In this document: positions 8,009-16,606 of the stretch, piece by piece
Layout of the letters: every line of letters starts with the position of its first letter
Position numbering within the stretch: position 1 is the stretch's first letter
Origin: Hyphomicrobiales bacterium
GTDB lineage: Bacteria; Pseudomonadota; Alphaproteobacteria; Rhizobiales; Beijerinckiaceae
Length of the DNA stretch: 64,000 nucleotides
Assembly (NCBI GenBank): GCA_027483505.1
Contig: JAIXUP010000009.1
Location: forward strand, 62,001-126,000
Reading direction: 5' to 3'
Translations under genes and position numbers: made by a program
Notes under the pieces: model-generated
Seen by the model: only the letters and a program-made list of their open reading frames with translations
Databases searched by the model: none
Told to the model about the DNA's origin: nothing

Positions 8009-8944
8009 GCCTTTAGGGCGATCCAACGTTGCCATGGGCGGATGCTCCCGGTCTGTGTCCTTGAGTTCGGCACGGCGTGCGACAAGCGCCTGATAATAGG
8101 CTGGTGTCTGGCCCTCCGGATGGGCAATGAGATCCGGCGGCAGGATCTGGAGCGCGTCCTCGGCAAACGACACATTATGCCAGATGAGGTTTCGGAGCCC
8201 GGTCGTGACGCACCGACCATTGGTCCCATAAAAAAGCCTGAGTTCGAATTCGGGGGTCTTGACGTCCTCGGGGTAGTAGGTGCGCAGTTCCGCAGCTTCG
8301 CACAGCGTCTCGAGAACAAAGAACACGTTCCACTCCGTCGCCGCCGCCAGCCGGTAGCCCTTTTCGGCAGCCAAATCGGTCAACGCTGCCAGCGATGAGC
8401 CGAAAGCCTCCTGAGGGTCGTCGGGCTGCACATAGACCACATCGGCGGGAATGGTCTGGTTGAACTCGATCAGCACGATGGATGGACGCACCAGCTCTGT
8501 CCCGCGCCAGACATGGTAGTCGTTGCCGTCGATGTCGATCGACAGCAGACCGACTTCGAGCGGCAGCCCGCAGGATTGAACCAGTGAGTCAAGGCTGCTG
8601 GCGCCTGCGCTCGCGACTTTGGCGTTGTGGCATATAACCCTGGGGAGCCCGGCATAGTTCGCGGTGAGCAGCGTGTGCTTGTCAGGGTCGGCTTCGATGA
8701 ACAGGCCCGACCAGCCTTGCTCCGCGAGGGCCGCGCAGTTCGACAGATGCCTGCCGTCCCAGGCTCCGAACTCGATGAACCACTGCGGGATCGGGGGCAG
8801 GCGATCCAACAGGTAACGGATGATCCCGTCTTCGCCATTCTGCGAATGAACATTGCTCCGGCTGCGGTTGAACGGGAGATTCAGGATTTCCCGTGCCTTG
8901 GCGGACTGGCGCCGTTCTGTCGCGATGTATGGCTCAAGCGGCAT
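7997..8944 (-). CDS. FkbM-like methyltransferase-fold protein
   Basis: A 315-residue protein with the pattern SQNGEDGII (34-42), FIEFGAWDGRHLSN (57-70) and GLFIEADPDKH, a Rossmann SAM-binding layout seen in FkbM-type sugar O-methyltransferases. LLSIDIDGNDYHVWRG carries the acidic core motif. It is the last gene of the wzm-wzt-sulfotransferase operon: its ATG lies inside the sulfotransferase gene (11-base overlap), and its 3' end overlaps the convergent methyltransferase gene. The tight coupling suggests that it modifies the glycan exported by Wzm/Wzt. The family also contains uncharacterised members, so catalytic activity is inferred. Confidence 0.72.
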   Translation of the reverse strand: MPLEPYIATERRQSAKAREILNLPFNRSRSNVHSQNGEDGIIRYLLDRLPPIPQWFIEFGAWDGRHLSNCAALAEQGWSGLFIEADPDKHTLLTANYAGLPRVICHNAKVASAGASSLDSLVQSCGLPLEVGLLSIDIDGNDYHVWRGTELVRPSIVLIEFNQTIPADVVYVQPDDPQEAFGSSLAALTDLAAEKGYRLAAATEWNVFFVLETLCEAAELRTYYPEDVKTPEFELRLFYGTNGRCVTTGLRNLIWHNVSFAEDALQILPPDLIAHPEGQTPAYYQALVARRAELKDTDREHPPMATLDRPKGSPL

Positions 8945-9548
8945 AACACCACCGATCGAACCAGTCCGGATCGAGGGCGCGCAAGGTGGCTGTCCAATCC
9001 GGCGGGAATGCGACGCTCTCGGAGCTGTCTATTGACCTGTGATTGGCATGCAGCAGGCTTTCCGGGTCGAAGCCGTTTTCGGCCTGGGGCAGAGCGTCAA
9101 TCGCAGTTGCGACGCTGCGCGCCGTCTGCCTGTCAACCGCCATGCCCATTACACGGGCCACGGCTTCGACATGGAGCGCCTCGAACGGACGCAGGTCTTC
9201 ATAGGCCAGCTCATAGTGGCTTAGGGGGCTCCAGTACCGGTGATGGGTGATTGCCTCAGCAATGATCGCCCGCAGGCGCTCATTGCTATCGGCCCAGTTC
9301 AGGCGCGCCACGGATTTGGCGATGCCGACCGGATTTCGCCGGGATGTGAGGATAACATCTGCACTTTTCGCGTAGTGCTCGTCCGGTTCATGAAGCTTGA
9401 CGATCCTGACCTCGCTGGCCGGGTCGGGCTCGAAATTGCCGACCCAACCGCTTGAGACCGTCCGTCCCGAACGCTGTGCGATCAGGCGCGCGGCATTGTA
9501 CAGCCAGGTGCTTCCCGATCGATAGATGCCGGCGCAGACGATCAACAT
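8934..9548 (-). CDS. Sulfotransferase-like protein
   Basis: A 204-residue P-loop protein. GIYRSGSTWLYNAARLI (7-23) fits the 5'-phosphosulfate-binding loop of PAPS-dependent sulfotransferases, and ILTSRRNPVGIAKSVARL (about 66-83) fits the 3'-phosphate-binding arginine/serine motif. No signal peptide is present, so it acts in the cytoplasm. Its ATG shares one base with the wzt stop (TGATG) and its end overlaps the FkbM-like gene, placing it in the exporter operon. PAPS could come from the CysD/CysNC set nearby. The probable role is sulfation of the exported glycan. A small P-loop kinase of similar shape cannot be fully excluded. Confidence 0.78.
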   Translation of the reverse strand: MLIVCAGIYRSGSTWLYNAARLIAQRSGRTVSSGWVGNFEPDPASEVRIVKLHEPDEHYAKSADVILTSRRNPVGIAKSVARLNWADSNERLRAIIAEAITHHRYWSPLSHYELAYEDLRPFEALHVEAVARVMGMAVDRQTARSVATAIDALPQAENGFDPESLLHANHRSIDSSESVAFPPDWTATLRALDPDWFDRWCYAA

Positions 9549-11020
9549 CAGCCCTCAATCCTTCCCGTCATTGCGGGATCGAGCACCGCCAGAGAGAAAT
9601 CCTCGATCACGACCCCGATCATTCCCTGTGCGAAACGGGAGGCAACGACATTGAACGACAGCGCATCGAACACGCGGTGCGTGACCTCGAACGATTCGGC
9701 GGTGCCCGATGACAACCCGAAGCTGACCGAATAATAGCCGCCGGCCAGGATCGGGAAGGGCATCTTGAAGCGTGCATGCAGGCGCGCTCCGACCGGGGCG
9801 AGGGATGGACCCTGCCTGAATTCCTTCGATGTGTCCCAGGCAAAGACGATCTGGCCAAAACGATCCTTGACGCTGAAGCCGATGATCGGGGTGACCACAT
9901 CCTGCTCCATCACGGCGGCCACATTGAGAACAACCTCCTCGCCGCCATTGATCTGGTTCAAGCGCTCGCCCTGTGCGGTCTCCCACCATGCATCAACGAT
10001 CCGTCCGGCAAGGGTCCCTAAGGCGCGCGCGTCCCAGTCGAAGGCCTGAAAGGCTGCCGATGACGCAGCCCGACCCATGATGGGGGCGGGCGCCGCGTCC
10101 GCAGCCGCCTTCGGCAGCGAAGCTTCTCCCGACAGCGCGGCAGCGCTTTCATCCGACGCCGGGTCAGGAACTGTTCTTTCGCGGACATTGCGCACGTAGG
10201 TTTGGGGATCACTCCTGTCAGGGTTGGCGATCCAGGCCGAATAGTGCGGGATGATGCGCTTGGGCTCGGCGTCCTCGATGATTCGGCCGTGGTCGATCCA
10301 GACAGCCCGGTCACAGAGCGACAGCACCGCACCGACATCGTGGGAAACGAAGAGCAGGGTGCCGCGCTCTCGGAACTCCCTCAGGAAGCGCGTACACTTC
10401 TGCGTGAAGCCGATATCGCCGACGGACAGCACCTCATCGACAATCAGGATATCGGCCCTGACATGGGCCGCAACGGCGAAGGCCAGACGCGCGAACATGC
10501 CGCTGGAATATGTCCTGACCGGCTGATGAATGAACTCGTCAAGCTCCGCAAAGGCGATGATCTCATCGCGTGCCGCTTCGATTTCATCGGAGCTCAGGCC
10601 AAGGATGCTGGCCGACAGATCGATGTTCTCGACGCCGGTGAACTCCGGATTGAAGCTGGTCCCGAGCTGGAGAAGCGGCGCGATGCGGCCATTGACCTCG
10701 ATCGAGCCGGTTGTCGGCTGCAGGATTGAGGTCACCACCTGCAGCAGGGTCGACTTTCCGGCTCCGTTGCGCCCGACAAGAGCAACCGCCTCGCCTGTCC
10801 GGATGGTCAGGTCGATGTCGGCAAGTGCAAGGAAATTGCGGTGGTAGGTCTTCCAGCGGCCAAACAGCATCTGCTTGAGCCGGTCCTCCGGGCGCGCGAA
10901 GATATGATAGGCTTTCGATACGCCGGACAGCCTTATCGCAATGTCATGGGCATCGTCGCCCGACAAGGCGCCTGCCTGCACATGGTTGTGCCCCGGTGAC
11001 CTGGGCGCTTCAGACAACAT
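9548..11020 (-). CDS. wzt: Polysaccharide ABC exporter ATP-binding protein, Wzt type with C-terminal domain
   Basis: The ATPase of an ABC-2 glycan exporter. Residues 25-270 hold the nucleotide-binding domain: Walker A GRNGAGKST at 83-91, signature YSSGM at 171-175, Walker B ILIVDE at 191-196 and LFVSHD. After a linker rich in Ala, Pro and Ser (about 280-335), the last ~150 residues (from IVDAWWETAQGERL, with GGEEVVLNVAAV and GGYYSVSFGLS) match the beta-sandwich extension of the Wzt class that binds the terminal modification of its O-polysaccharide. The ATG at 11020 is preferred to a TTG at 11026. It overlaps the wzm end by 11 bases and the sulfotransferase start by one. Confidence 0.93.
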   Translation of the reverse strand: MLSEAPRSPGHNHVQAGALSGDDAHDIAIRLSGVSKAYHIFARPEDRLKQMLFGRWKTYHRNFLALADIDLTIRTGEAVALVGRNGAGKSTLLQVVTSILQPTTGSIEVNGRIAPLLQLGTSFNPEFTGVENIDLSASILGLSSDEIEAARDEIIAFAELDEFIHQPVRTYSSGMFARLAFAVAAHVRADILIVDEVLSVGDIGFTQKCTRFLREFRERGTLLFVSHDVGAVLSLCDRAVWIDHGRIIEDAEPKRIIPHYSAWIANPDRSDPQTYVRNVRERTVPDPASDESAAALSGEASLPKAAADAAPAPIMGRAASSAAFQAFDWDARALGTLAGRIVDAWWETAQGERLNQINGGEEVVLNVAAVMEQDVVTPIIGFSVKDRFGQIVFAWDTSKEFRQGPSLAPVGARLHARFKMPFPILAGGYYSVSFGLSSGTAESFEVTHRVFDALSFNVVASRFAQGMIGVVIEDFSLAVLDPAMTGRIEG

Positions 11021-11807
11021 CGGCAAATCCGGGTTTCAGCCGCATGAACATCCTGATACCGATGACCAGCAGGGCAAACGCAACGATCGTGTAGACCCAC
11101 AGCTGGATGAAGTCCGGCGCTCGGGCGAACAGGACCGTCGCCCTTGCGTTCTCGATGATGACGCTGATCGGGTTGAGGTTGATCCAGTCACGCGCCCAGG
11201 GCGGCAGCGACGTGACAGGATAAAAGACAGGCCCAAGAAACATCGCGACCTGCCCGAGCCATGGTGTCACCTGCTTGAGATCGCGCAGATAGACGCCGGT
11301 GGCGGACACCATGAAAACGACGCCAAGCGTAAGGATCACCAGCGGGGCAATGACCACCGGCAGCCACAACGCCGTTAGCGGCATGGTGCCGATCAGGATG
11401 AGATGTAGCAGGACCAACAGCAGGAAACTGATGGCCATGTTGGCCAGGGCGCTCAGGGTCGCCACCAGCGGAAGGACATAAAGCGGAAACACCGATTTGT
11501 TCACATAGGCCTTCTCCTCAAGGATCAGGCCGGGAGCGCGGACGAGCAGTTCCGCAAAGAACTGATAGATCACCAATCCAGCAAACAGCATCAAAGCCAA
11601 CTGGCGCGGATCTACCACATTGTCCCAGCGAACGGCGAACACCTGTGAAAAGACGAAGGTAAAGACCGCCAGCATCAGCAAAGGCGTCATCACGAACCAC
11701 AACTTGCCGATGATGAAACCCCGGTAGCGTGAAGAGATCTCACGCGACAGCAGCCGTCTGATCAACGGGTAATGCTGAGACAAGCTGGCGGTCGAGGCGT
11801 TGTGCAT
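11010..11807 (-). CDS. wzm: Polysaccharide ABC exporter permease (Wzm type)
   Basis: The membrane half of the ABC-2 exporter, 265 residues with about six membrane helices (for example LWFVMTPLLMLAVFTFVFSQ near 37, then segments around 75, 110, 145, 175 and 235). The cytoplasmic start REISSRYRGFIIGKLW and the LNPISVIIENARATV motif are typical of ABC-2 type polysaccharide permeases. The ATG at 11807 removes a basic 68-residue upstream extension that does not resemble the family. First gene of a four-gene coupled operon: wzm, wzt, sulfotransferase, FkbM-like. Confidence 0.92.
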   Translation of the reverse strand: MHNASTASLSQHYPLIRRLLSREISSRYRGFIIGKLWFVMTPLLMLAVFTFVFSQVFAVRWDNVVDPRQLALMLFAGLVIYQFFAELLVRAPGLILEEKAYVNKSVFPLYVLPLVATLSALANMAISFLLLVLLHLILIGTMPLTALWLPVVIAPLVILTLGVVFMVSATGVYLRDLKQVTPWLGQVAMFLGPVFYPVTSLPPWARDWINLNPISVIIENARATVLFARAPDFIQLWVYTIVAFALLVIGIRMFMRLKPGFADVV

Positions 11808-12231
11808 GATGTCGAGTGGTGTCCGCGCCCGGGATGTCTTGCGTGTCAGAACCTGTCGCCTGTGCGGCCCTGTTAACCGAACAGGCCGGGCCTGAAAAGA
11901 ACTTCCTCTGCCGTGGCAGCCTTGCAGGGCGCGGACTTTCCTGCCTGCTTCATCCGCCGTTCCGCTGCATCCGCGATCGACCGGGTGCGCGCCGGCGGTG
12001 TCGACCGGCATCCCGGCAAGGCGTCAGGTGCAGGTCCGAGATCCTGCCGCAACGTCGTGCAATTGCGCCGGGTCCTTCGGTCTGCTAGTCGGCTGGTTCG
12101 TTTTCGCGCGCTTTGCCGCGTCCGGGTTGAGTGGAAACACCGGAAACCACTCTGCCTCCGGCAGGCCCATGCGCAAGACAGCGATGCGACTCGCGTCGCG
12201 TCTCCGTCGCTGGCCCGGCAGGTAGGACGTC
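11808..12231. other. Divergent intergenic region wzm / membrane protein
   Basis: No convincing gene is seen in these 424 bases, though weak open frames exist. Two inverted repeats are visible: an imperfect CTGTT/AACAG hairpin near 11870-11885 and GAGTGG (12129-12134) facing CCACTC (12147-12152). The region must hold the promoters for the leftward exporter operon and the rightward LPG-synthase-type gene. AGGTAGGA just before 12232 is the ribosome-binding site of the latter. Confidence 0.4.
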
Positions 12232-13191
12232 ATGACATTCCTGCGGAAACACTGGCAGCTCGTTCTCAAGCTCACGGCCACGGTTCTGCTTTTCTGGCTG
12301 CTTTTCCGCCATTTTGGGGGGGCTGGGACCCTTCATGCCTTGCGCGAAGCGGATGTCGCGCTGTTTGGAGCAGCTTGCCTGCTGATGGTGGCGGCGATGG
12401 CCTGCAACGGGATCAGGTGGCTTTGGGTTAGTCAGGCCACGGGGCATCCGATCACGCCGATGACGATGACGCTCGGCACTGCCGAGGCGGCGTTCTTCAA
12501 TCAGGTGCTCCCGACCGGCGTCGGCGGCGACGCGATGCGGGTGATTCGCGCCTGTCATCAGGGAATCACCGTGGGGTGGGCGATCATCGGCGTCACCATC
12601 GATCGGGCGATCGGTGTGCTTGCCATTGCCGTGGCGCTGCTGGTGCTGCTGCTGTTCCGACCGGACCTGTTCCGGGGCGGGGAGGTCTTTCTCCTGCTGA
12701 CCGGGCTCGCCGGGTTGATTGCTGCCGGTGCCGTGGCCACCGTGCTGATCGGCATGCTGCCCTTGTCGCGCTGGCTGCCGCGCTGGTTCGACCATCTTGT
12801 CTTTCTCGTCGAGCAGTATTCGATTGCGATGCGGCAGATTCGGTTTCTGACGCGGATGACCGCAATCATGATCGCGTCCACGGCGCTCTACACGTGGTCA
12901 TTTGTGCTGTGCGCCGAGGCCATCGGGCTGAGTCTGGGCTGGGACCAGCTCTTTGTCATCATTCTCGGCCTTGCCATGTCCGCCCTGGTGCCTGTCTCGA
13001 TTGGCGGCTGGGGTGTGCGCGAAGGGGCGGCGATCGCGCTGTTTGCTCCTTATGGCGTGGCAGCAGAGCAGGCTCTGGCCGCGTCGATCCTGCTGGGCCT
13101 TGTGCTGACCGTGATCGGCATCATCGGCGGCGTTGTCTGGATTATCGTTGGCTACAAGCGTATTGACACTCCTCCCGCGCCCTCACAATAG
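12232..13191 (+). CDS. Lysylphosphatidylglycerol synthase TM-region family membrane protein
   Basis: A 319-residue integral membrane protein with about eight hydrophobic helices and the family patterns AEAAFFNQVLPTGVGGDAMR (about 85-104) and ALVPVSIGGWGVREGAAIAL (about 258-277). The family covers the flippase-like part of MprF and many stand-alone proteins found in glycan and hopanoid clusters, where they are thought to move lipids or lipid-linked compounds. There is no lysyl-transfer domain here. AGGTAGGA lies seven bases before the ATG. It precedes the methyltransferase-GT2 fusion by 32 bases and probably shares a transcript with it. Confidence 0.85.
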   Translation: MTFLRKHWQLVLKLTATVLLFWLLFRHFGGAGTLHALREADVALFGAACLLMVAAMACNGIRWLWVSQATGHPITPMTMTLGTAEAAFFNQVLPTGVGGDAMRVIRACHQGITVGWAIIGVTIDRAIGVLAIAVALLVLLLFRPDLFRGGEVFLLLTGLAGLIAAGAVATVLIGMLPLSRWLPRWFDHLVFLVEQYSIAMRQIRFLTRMTAIMIASTALYTWSFVLCAEAIGLSLGWDQLFVIILGLAMSALVPVSIGGWGVREGAAIALFAPYGVAAEQALAASILLGLVLTVIGIIGGVVWIIVGYKRIDTPPAPSQ

Positions 13192-13223
13192 ACAATTCCC
13201 TTGGGATCAAAGATCGACGTTTC

Positions 13224-14681
13224 ATGCAAAGCTTTCCTGCGACAAAAGGCGGCCTGGTTCCGCACAAGACGGCTGTTTTCGACAACGCAGAGAAAATGGC
13301 GGCCGAGCGGGCCAATTGGATCAACAAGAACCGGTCTTACTATGAGAGCGACTACCGTTACCTCAGGTTTCTGATTCCGGAGGGGTCTCGCGTCATCGAC
13401 CTTGGCTGCGGCGACGGGGCCTTGCTGGCGCAGTTGAAGCCTTCGCGAGGTGTGGGGGTGGATTTCTCGCCCGCAATGATTGCCCGGGCACGGTCGCTCA
13501 ATCCCGGCCTCGACTTCATCGAAGCCGACATCGAGAACGAAGCCGCGCTCGCCGCAATCGAGGGGGCGTTCGATTTCGTCGTGATCTCCGATACAATCGG
13601 GATGGTCGAGGACATCGAGCAGACCCTGCGCAACGTGCACCACCTGTGCACGCCGGAGACGCGGGTCGTGATCGCCTATTTCTCGCCGCTGTGGGAGCCG
13701 CTGATCAACCTCGGAACGCGGCTTGGCCTGCGCATGCCCCAGCCGCCGCTCAGCACCATCTCGGAAACCGACTTTCTCAACATTCTTGACCTGTCGGATT
13801 TCGAGCCGATCCGGATGGAGACACGCCAGTTGGTGCCCTATGACCTTCTGGGCGTCGGGCGCTTTATCAACCGCTTCATCGCGCCGCTGCCGTTGATCCG
13901 CAAACTGTGCATGCGCAGCTATGTCGTGGCGCGCCCCTTCTGGCGGGGCGGCGAGCGCGCACTCTCCACGACGATTCTCATCCCGTGCCGCAACGAGCGG
14001 GGCAACATCGAGCGTGCCATCCAGGAAATGCCGCGCTTCGGCAGCCATCAGGAAATCATCTTCGTGGAGGGCAACTCCAAGGATGACACCTTCGCCGAAT
14101 GCCTGCGCGTGCAGGAGGCCTACAAGGGGGTGTGGGACATCAAGGTCCTCAAGCAGGACGGCAAGGGCAAGGGCGATGCAGTCCGCAAGGGCTTTGCGGC
14201 AGCCAGTTGCGACATCCTGATGATCCTCGACGCCGACCTGACCGTTCCCGCAGCCGAATTGCCAAAGTTCCACCGGGCCATCGCCAATGGCAAGGGCGAG
14301 TTCATCAATGGCACACGGCTGGTCTATCCGATGGAAGACGAGGCGATGCGTTTTCTGAACCATCTGGCCAACCGCGCCTTCGCACTGATCTTCTCCTATC
14401 TTCTGAACCAGCGCTTCACAGATACGCTGTGCGGCACGAAGGTTCTGCTCAGGAGCGCCTATGACAAGATTGCGGCGGACCGGGCCTATTTCGGCGATTT
14501 CGATCCGTTCGGCGATTTCGACCTGATCTTCGGCGCGGCCAAGCAGAACCTCCGCCTCATCGAGGTTCCGGTCCCCTACAAGGCGCGGACCTATGGCGAG
14601 ACCCAGATTTCGCGCTTCCGTGACGGGGTCCTGCTGCTCAAGATGGTGCTGTTCGCCTTCCGCAAGCTCAAAGCCATCTGA
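13224..14681 (+). CDS. Methyltransferase-glycosyltransferase 2 fusion protein
   Basis: Two catalytic parts in 485 residues. Residues about 40-245 form a class I SAM methyltransferase (VIDLGCGDGALL from 57, DFVVISDTIGMVEDIEQTL). Residues 248-485 form a family 2 glycosyltransferase (TTILIPCRNERGNIERAI, then ILDADLTVPAAELPKF at about 334-349 with the metal-binding Asp-Ala-Asp, and FINGTRLVYPMEDEAMR). The second half resembles dolichyl- or polyprenyl-phosphate sugar transferases. Such fusions couple modification and transfer of one sugar. It is followed after 10 bases by another methyltransferase gene. Confidence 0.87.
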   Translation: MQSFPATKGGLVPHKTAVFDNAEKMAAERANWINKNRSYYESDYRYLRFLIPEGSRVIDLGCGDGALLAQLKPSRGVGVDFSPAMIARARSLNPGLDFIEADIENEAALAAIEGAFDFVVISDTIGMVEDIEQTLRNVHHLCTPETRVVIAYFSPLWEPLINLGTRLGLRMPQPPLSTISETDFLNILDLSDFEPIRMETRQLVPYDLLGVGRFINRFIAPLPLIRKLCMRSYVVARPFWRGGERALSTTILIPCRNERGNIERAIQEMPRFGSHQEIIFVEGNSKDDTFAECLRVQEAYKGVWDIKVLKQDGKGKGDAVRKGFAAASCDILMILDADLTVPAAELPKFHRAIANGKGEFINGTRLVYPMEDEAMRFLNHLANRAFALIFSYLLNQRFTDTLCGTKVLLRSAYDKIAADRAYFGDFDPFGDFDLIFGAAKQNLRLIEVPVPYKARTYGETQISRFRDGVLLLKMVLFAFRKLKAI

Positions 14682-14691
14682 CGGACGCGCC

Positions 14692-15447
14692 ATGACACAG
14701 CAGTTGGACCCCTCGCTCGATCAAAGGCTGCTGGAGCACCGGCGAATCTGGGACGAAAAGCCGACGCTGCGCGCGATCTATGCGGATTTCCACCGGCGGC
14801 TGGAAAAGGCCTGTCCGCCTGGGCCACTGCTTGATATCGGCGGCGGCTCGGCGCATTTCAAGGACTACCGGCCGGAGGTCACGTCGCTGGACATCCTGCC
14901 GTTCCCCGGCATCGACATCGTCGCCGATGCCCATGAGATGCCCGTTCCGGACAATCACTTCGCCGGCATCGTGATGATCGATGTGCTGCATCACCTGCAA
15001 CGTCCGATGGACTTCCTGCGCGAGGCCAGGCGCGTTCTCAGGCCCGGCGGCAGGCTGGCCATGATCGAGCCCGGCATGAGCGCGATGGCACGTCATTTCT
15101 ATGCCAATTTCCATCAGGAACCGGTGGACATGACCGCCGACCCGTTTGCCGAAGGGGTCAAGCAGTCGGGGGATGACCCGTTCGACTCCAATCAGGCGAT
15201 CCCCACCCTGATGTTTGCAAAGCCGGAGGCGAGAGCACGGATCGAAGCCACGATTCCGGGCCTTTCTGTGAGCAAGTTGGAGTGGCTCAGCCTGTTGGCC
15301 TATCCGCTCTCGGGGGGATTCAAGCGCTGGTCGGCCTGGCCGGCCGGGCTCGTGCCCGCCACCCTTGCGGTCGAGAACGCAGTGCTGCCGTTGCTGGGTT
15401 CGCTGGCGGCATTCCGGCTGATGGTCGTGGTCGAGAAGAACGCCTGA
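14692..15447 (+). CDS. Class I SAM-dependent methyltransferase
   Basis: A 251-residue methyltransferase with glycine loop LLDIGGGSAHF (46-56), second strand SLDILPFPGIDIVADAHEMP, and IDVLHHLQRPMDFLREARRVLRPGG in the Methyltransf_11 style. The ATG at 14692 is 10 bases after the fusion gene; a longer frame from 14593 would run inside that gene. The C-terminal part (about 190-251) is hydrophobic and may sit at the membrane. It is probably co-transcribed with the two upstream genes. Substrate unknown; a lipid-linked sugar or O-antigen residue is plausible. Confidence 0.85.
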   Translation: MTQQLDPSLDQRLLEHRRIWDEKPTLRAIYADFHRRLEKACPPGPLLDIGGGSAHFKDYRPEVTSLDILPFPGIDIVADAHEMPVPDNHFAGIVMIDVLHHLQRPMDFLREARRVLRPGGRLAMIEPGMSAMARHFYANFHQEPVDMTADPFAEGVKQSGDDPFDSNQAIPTLMFAKPEARARIEATIPGLSVSKLEWLSLLAYPLSGGFKRWSAWPAGLVPATLAVENAVLPLLGSLAAFRLMVVVEKNA

Positions 15448-15454
15448 ACCCGGC

Positions 15455-16567
15455 CTAGGCCCGGCGGTCCTTGAGCGCCTTCAAGGCAGGGCGCGGCACG
15501 GCCCGGCAGACCGCGATTGCCGTCCGGACCGCCTGCATCCGGTCTCCGGCGCGCAGCAACTGCACGGCGGCACGCAGCCCGATGGCGGCGAAGCGGTCAT
15601 TCTCGCTGGCCGAGGCGTTGGTAGGCGACCAGCTTTCGATGAAGGAAACGAGCGCGGTCTGGCCGGACGCGCTCCGAAGCGCTTCTCCGTAGAACAACGA
15701 GCGATGATAGTTCAGGTTGAAGCGCTGCCGGGCCGCCCGATCGCTCAGCCTCGCCAGCGCAGACCGCAGGGTATCGGGCAGGATGATGGCTTCGCCTTGC
15801 TGCCAGAGTGCTTCGTCCGGATCATTCAGTCGGGCCACATGATGTTCAACGGCGCAGGCTGATGCGATCGCCTGTCGCTCCGCAAGCGTCGTGCTCATGG
15901 CGCCGTCGTGCCGCCGGTAGCGCAGCAAGGGAGCGGGGAGGTTCGCGACCCTTCCGAAGGTCGACAGGCGCAACCAGAAGTCATGATCCTCGGCGCCCTC
16001 GAACGCCGTCCGATAGCCGCCGGCCGCGCGCGCGGCATCGCGGCGGAACATCGTCGACGGATGGGCAAAGGGGCATGTCTGCAACAGGGCGGTGCGGAGT
16101 TCCGCATCATCCACGGGATAACGCGAGACCCGCAAGGCCCGACCTTCGGCATCGGTGATGATTGTCGCGCTGCCAAGCAGGACAAGATCGGCGTCTGCCT
16201 TGAAGGCTTCGACCTGCCGCGCGATGCGTTCCGGGTGCGCGACATCGTCGGAATCCATGCGGGCGATCAGCGGGGCTCGCGCCATGTCGAGCCCGCGGTT
16301 GAGCCGCTCGACAAGACCTGTTCCGGGCATCTCGATCAGATGGATGCGCGGATCGTCGCGTGCTGTTGTCCGGACCAGATCAGGTGACGTGTCAGCCGAG
16401 CCGCCATCCAGCACAAGAATTTCGATTGGCGTGGCCCTATTGCCGCCCTGCTGTCCACGCAGGCTGCCAAGCGCATCGGCCAGATAGCGTGCGCTGTCCA
16501 GAACCGGCATGATAACGCTGACCGCCGGTTCGCGGGCTACACGACCATAATCAGGCGCAATGGTCAC
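15455..16567 (-). CDS. Glycosyltransferase family 2
   Basis: A 370-residue GT-A enzyme. AVSVIMPVLDSARYLADALG opens the fold near residue 14, ILVLDGGSADTS follows, and RMDSDDVAHPERIARQ holds the metal-binding DSDD at about 105. EGAEDHDFWLRLSTFG near 190 is the acceptor-side motif. The last 130 residues are helical and less conserved. Translation starts at a GTG, supported by GAGG eight bases upstream. Last gene of the leftward gmd-fcl-methyltransferase-GT39-GT2 operon. Donor unknown; GDP-fucose is a reasonable candidate from context. Confidence 0.88.
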   Translation of the reverse strand: MTIAPDYGRVAREPAVSVIMPVLDSARYLADALGSLRGQQGGNRATPIEILVLDGGSADTSPDLVRTTARDDPRIHLIEMPGTGLVERLNRGLDMARAPLIARMDSDDVAHPERIARQVEAFKADADLVLLGSATIITDAEGRALRVSRYPVDDAELRTALLQTCPFAHPSTMFRRDAARAAGGYRTAFEGAEDHDFWLRLSTFGRVANLPAPLLRYRRHDGAMSTTLAERQAIASACAVEHHVARLNDPDEALWQQGEAIILPDTLRSALARLSDRAARQRFNLNYHRSLFYGEALRSASGQTALVSFIESWSPTNASASENDRFAAIGLRAAVQLLRAGDRMQAVRTAIAVCRAVPRPALKALKDRRA

Positions 16568-16606
16568 TATGAGCCTCGTGTCCAGGCGCCGCCATATCCC
16601 CGCCGA

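Noticed and set aside
12129..12152. GAGTGG/CCACTC inverted repeat considered as a terminator
   Set aside because: There is no T-run on either side and it lies upstream, not downstream, of both neighbouring genes.
13152..14693. A 513-codon minus-strand frame opposite the methyltransferase-GT2 fusion
   Set aside because: Antisense shadow; the plus-strand product has clear catalytic motifs.
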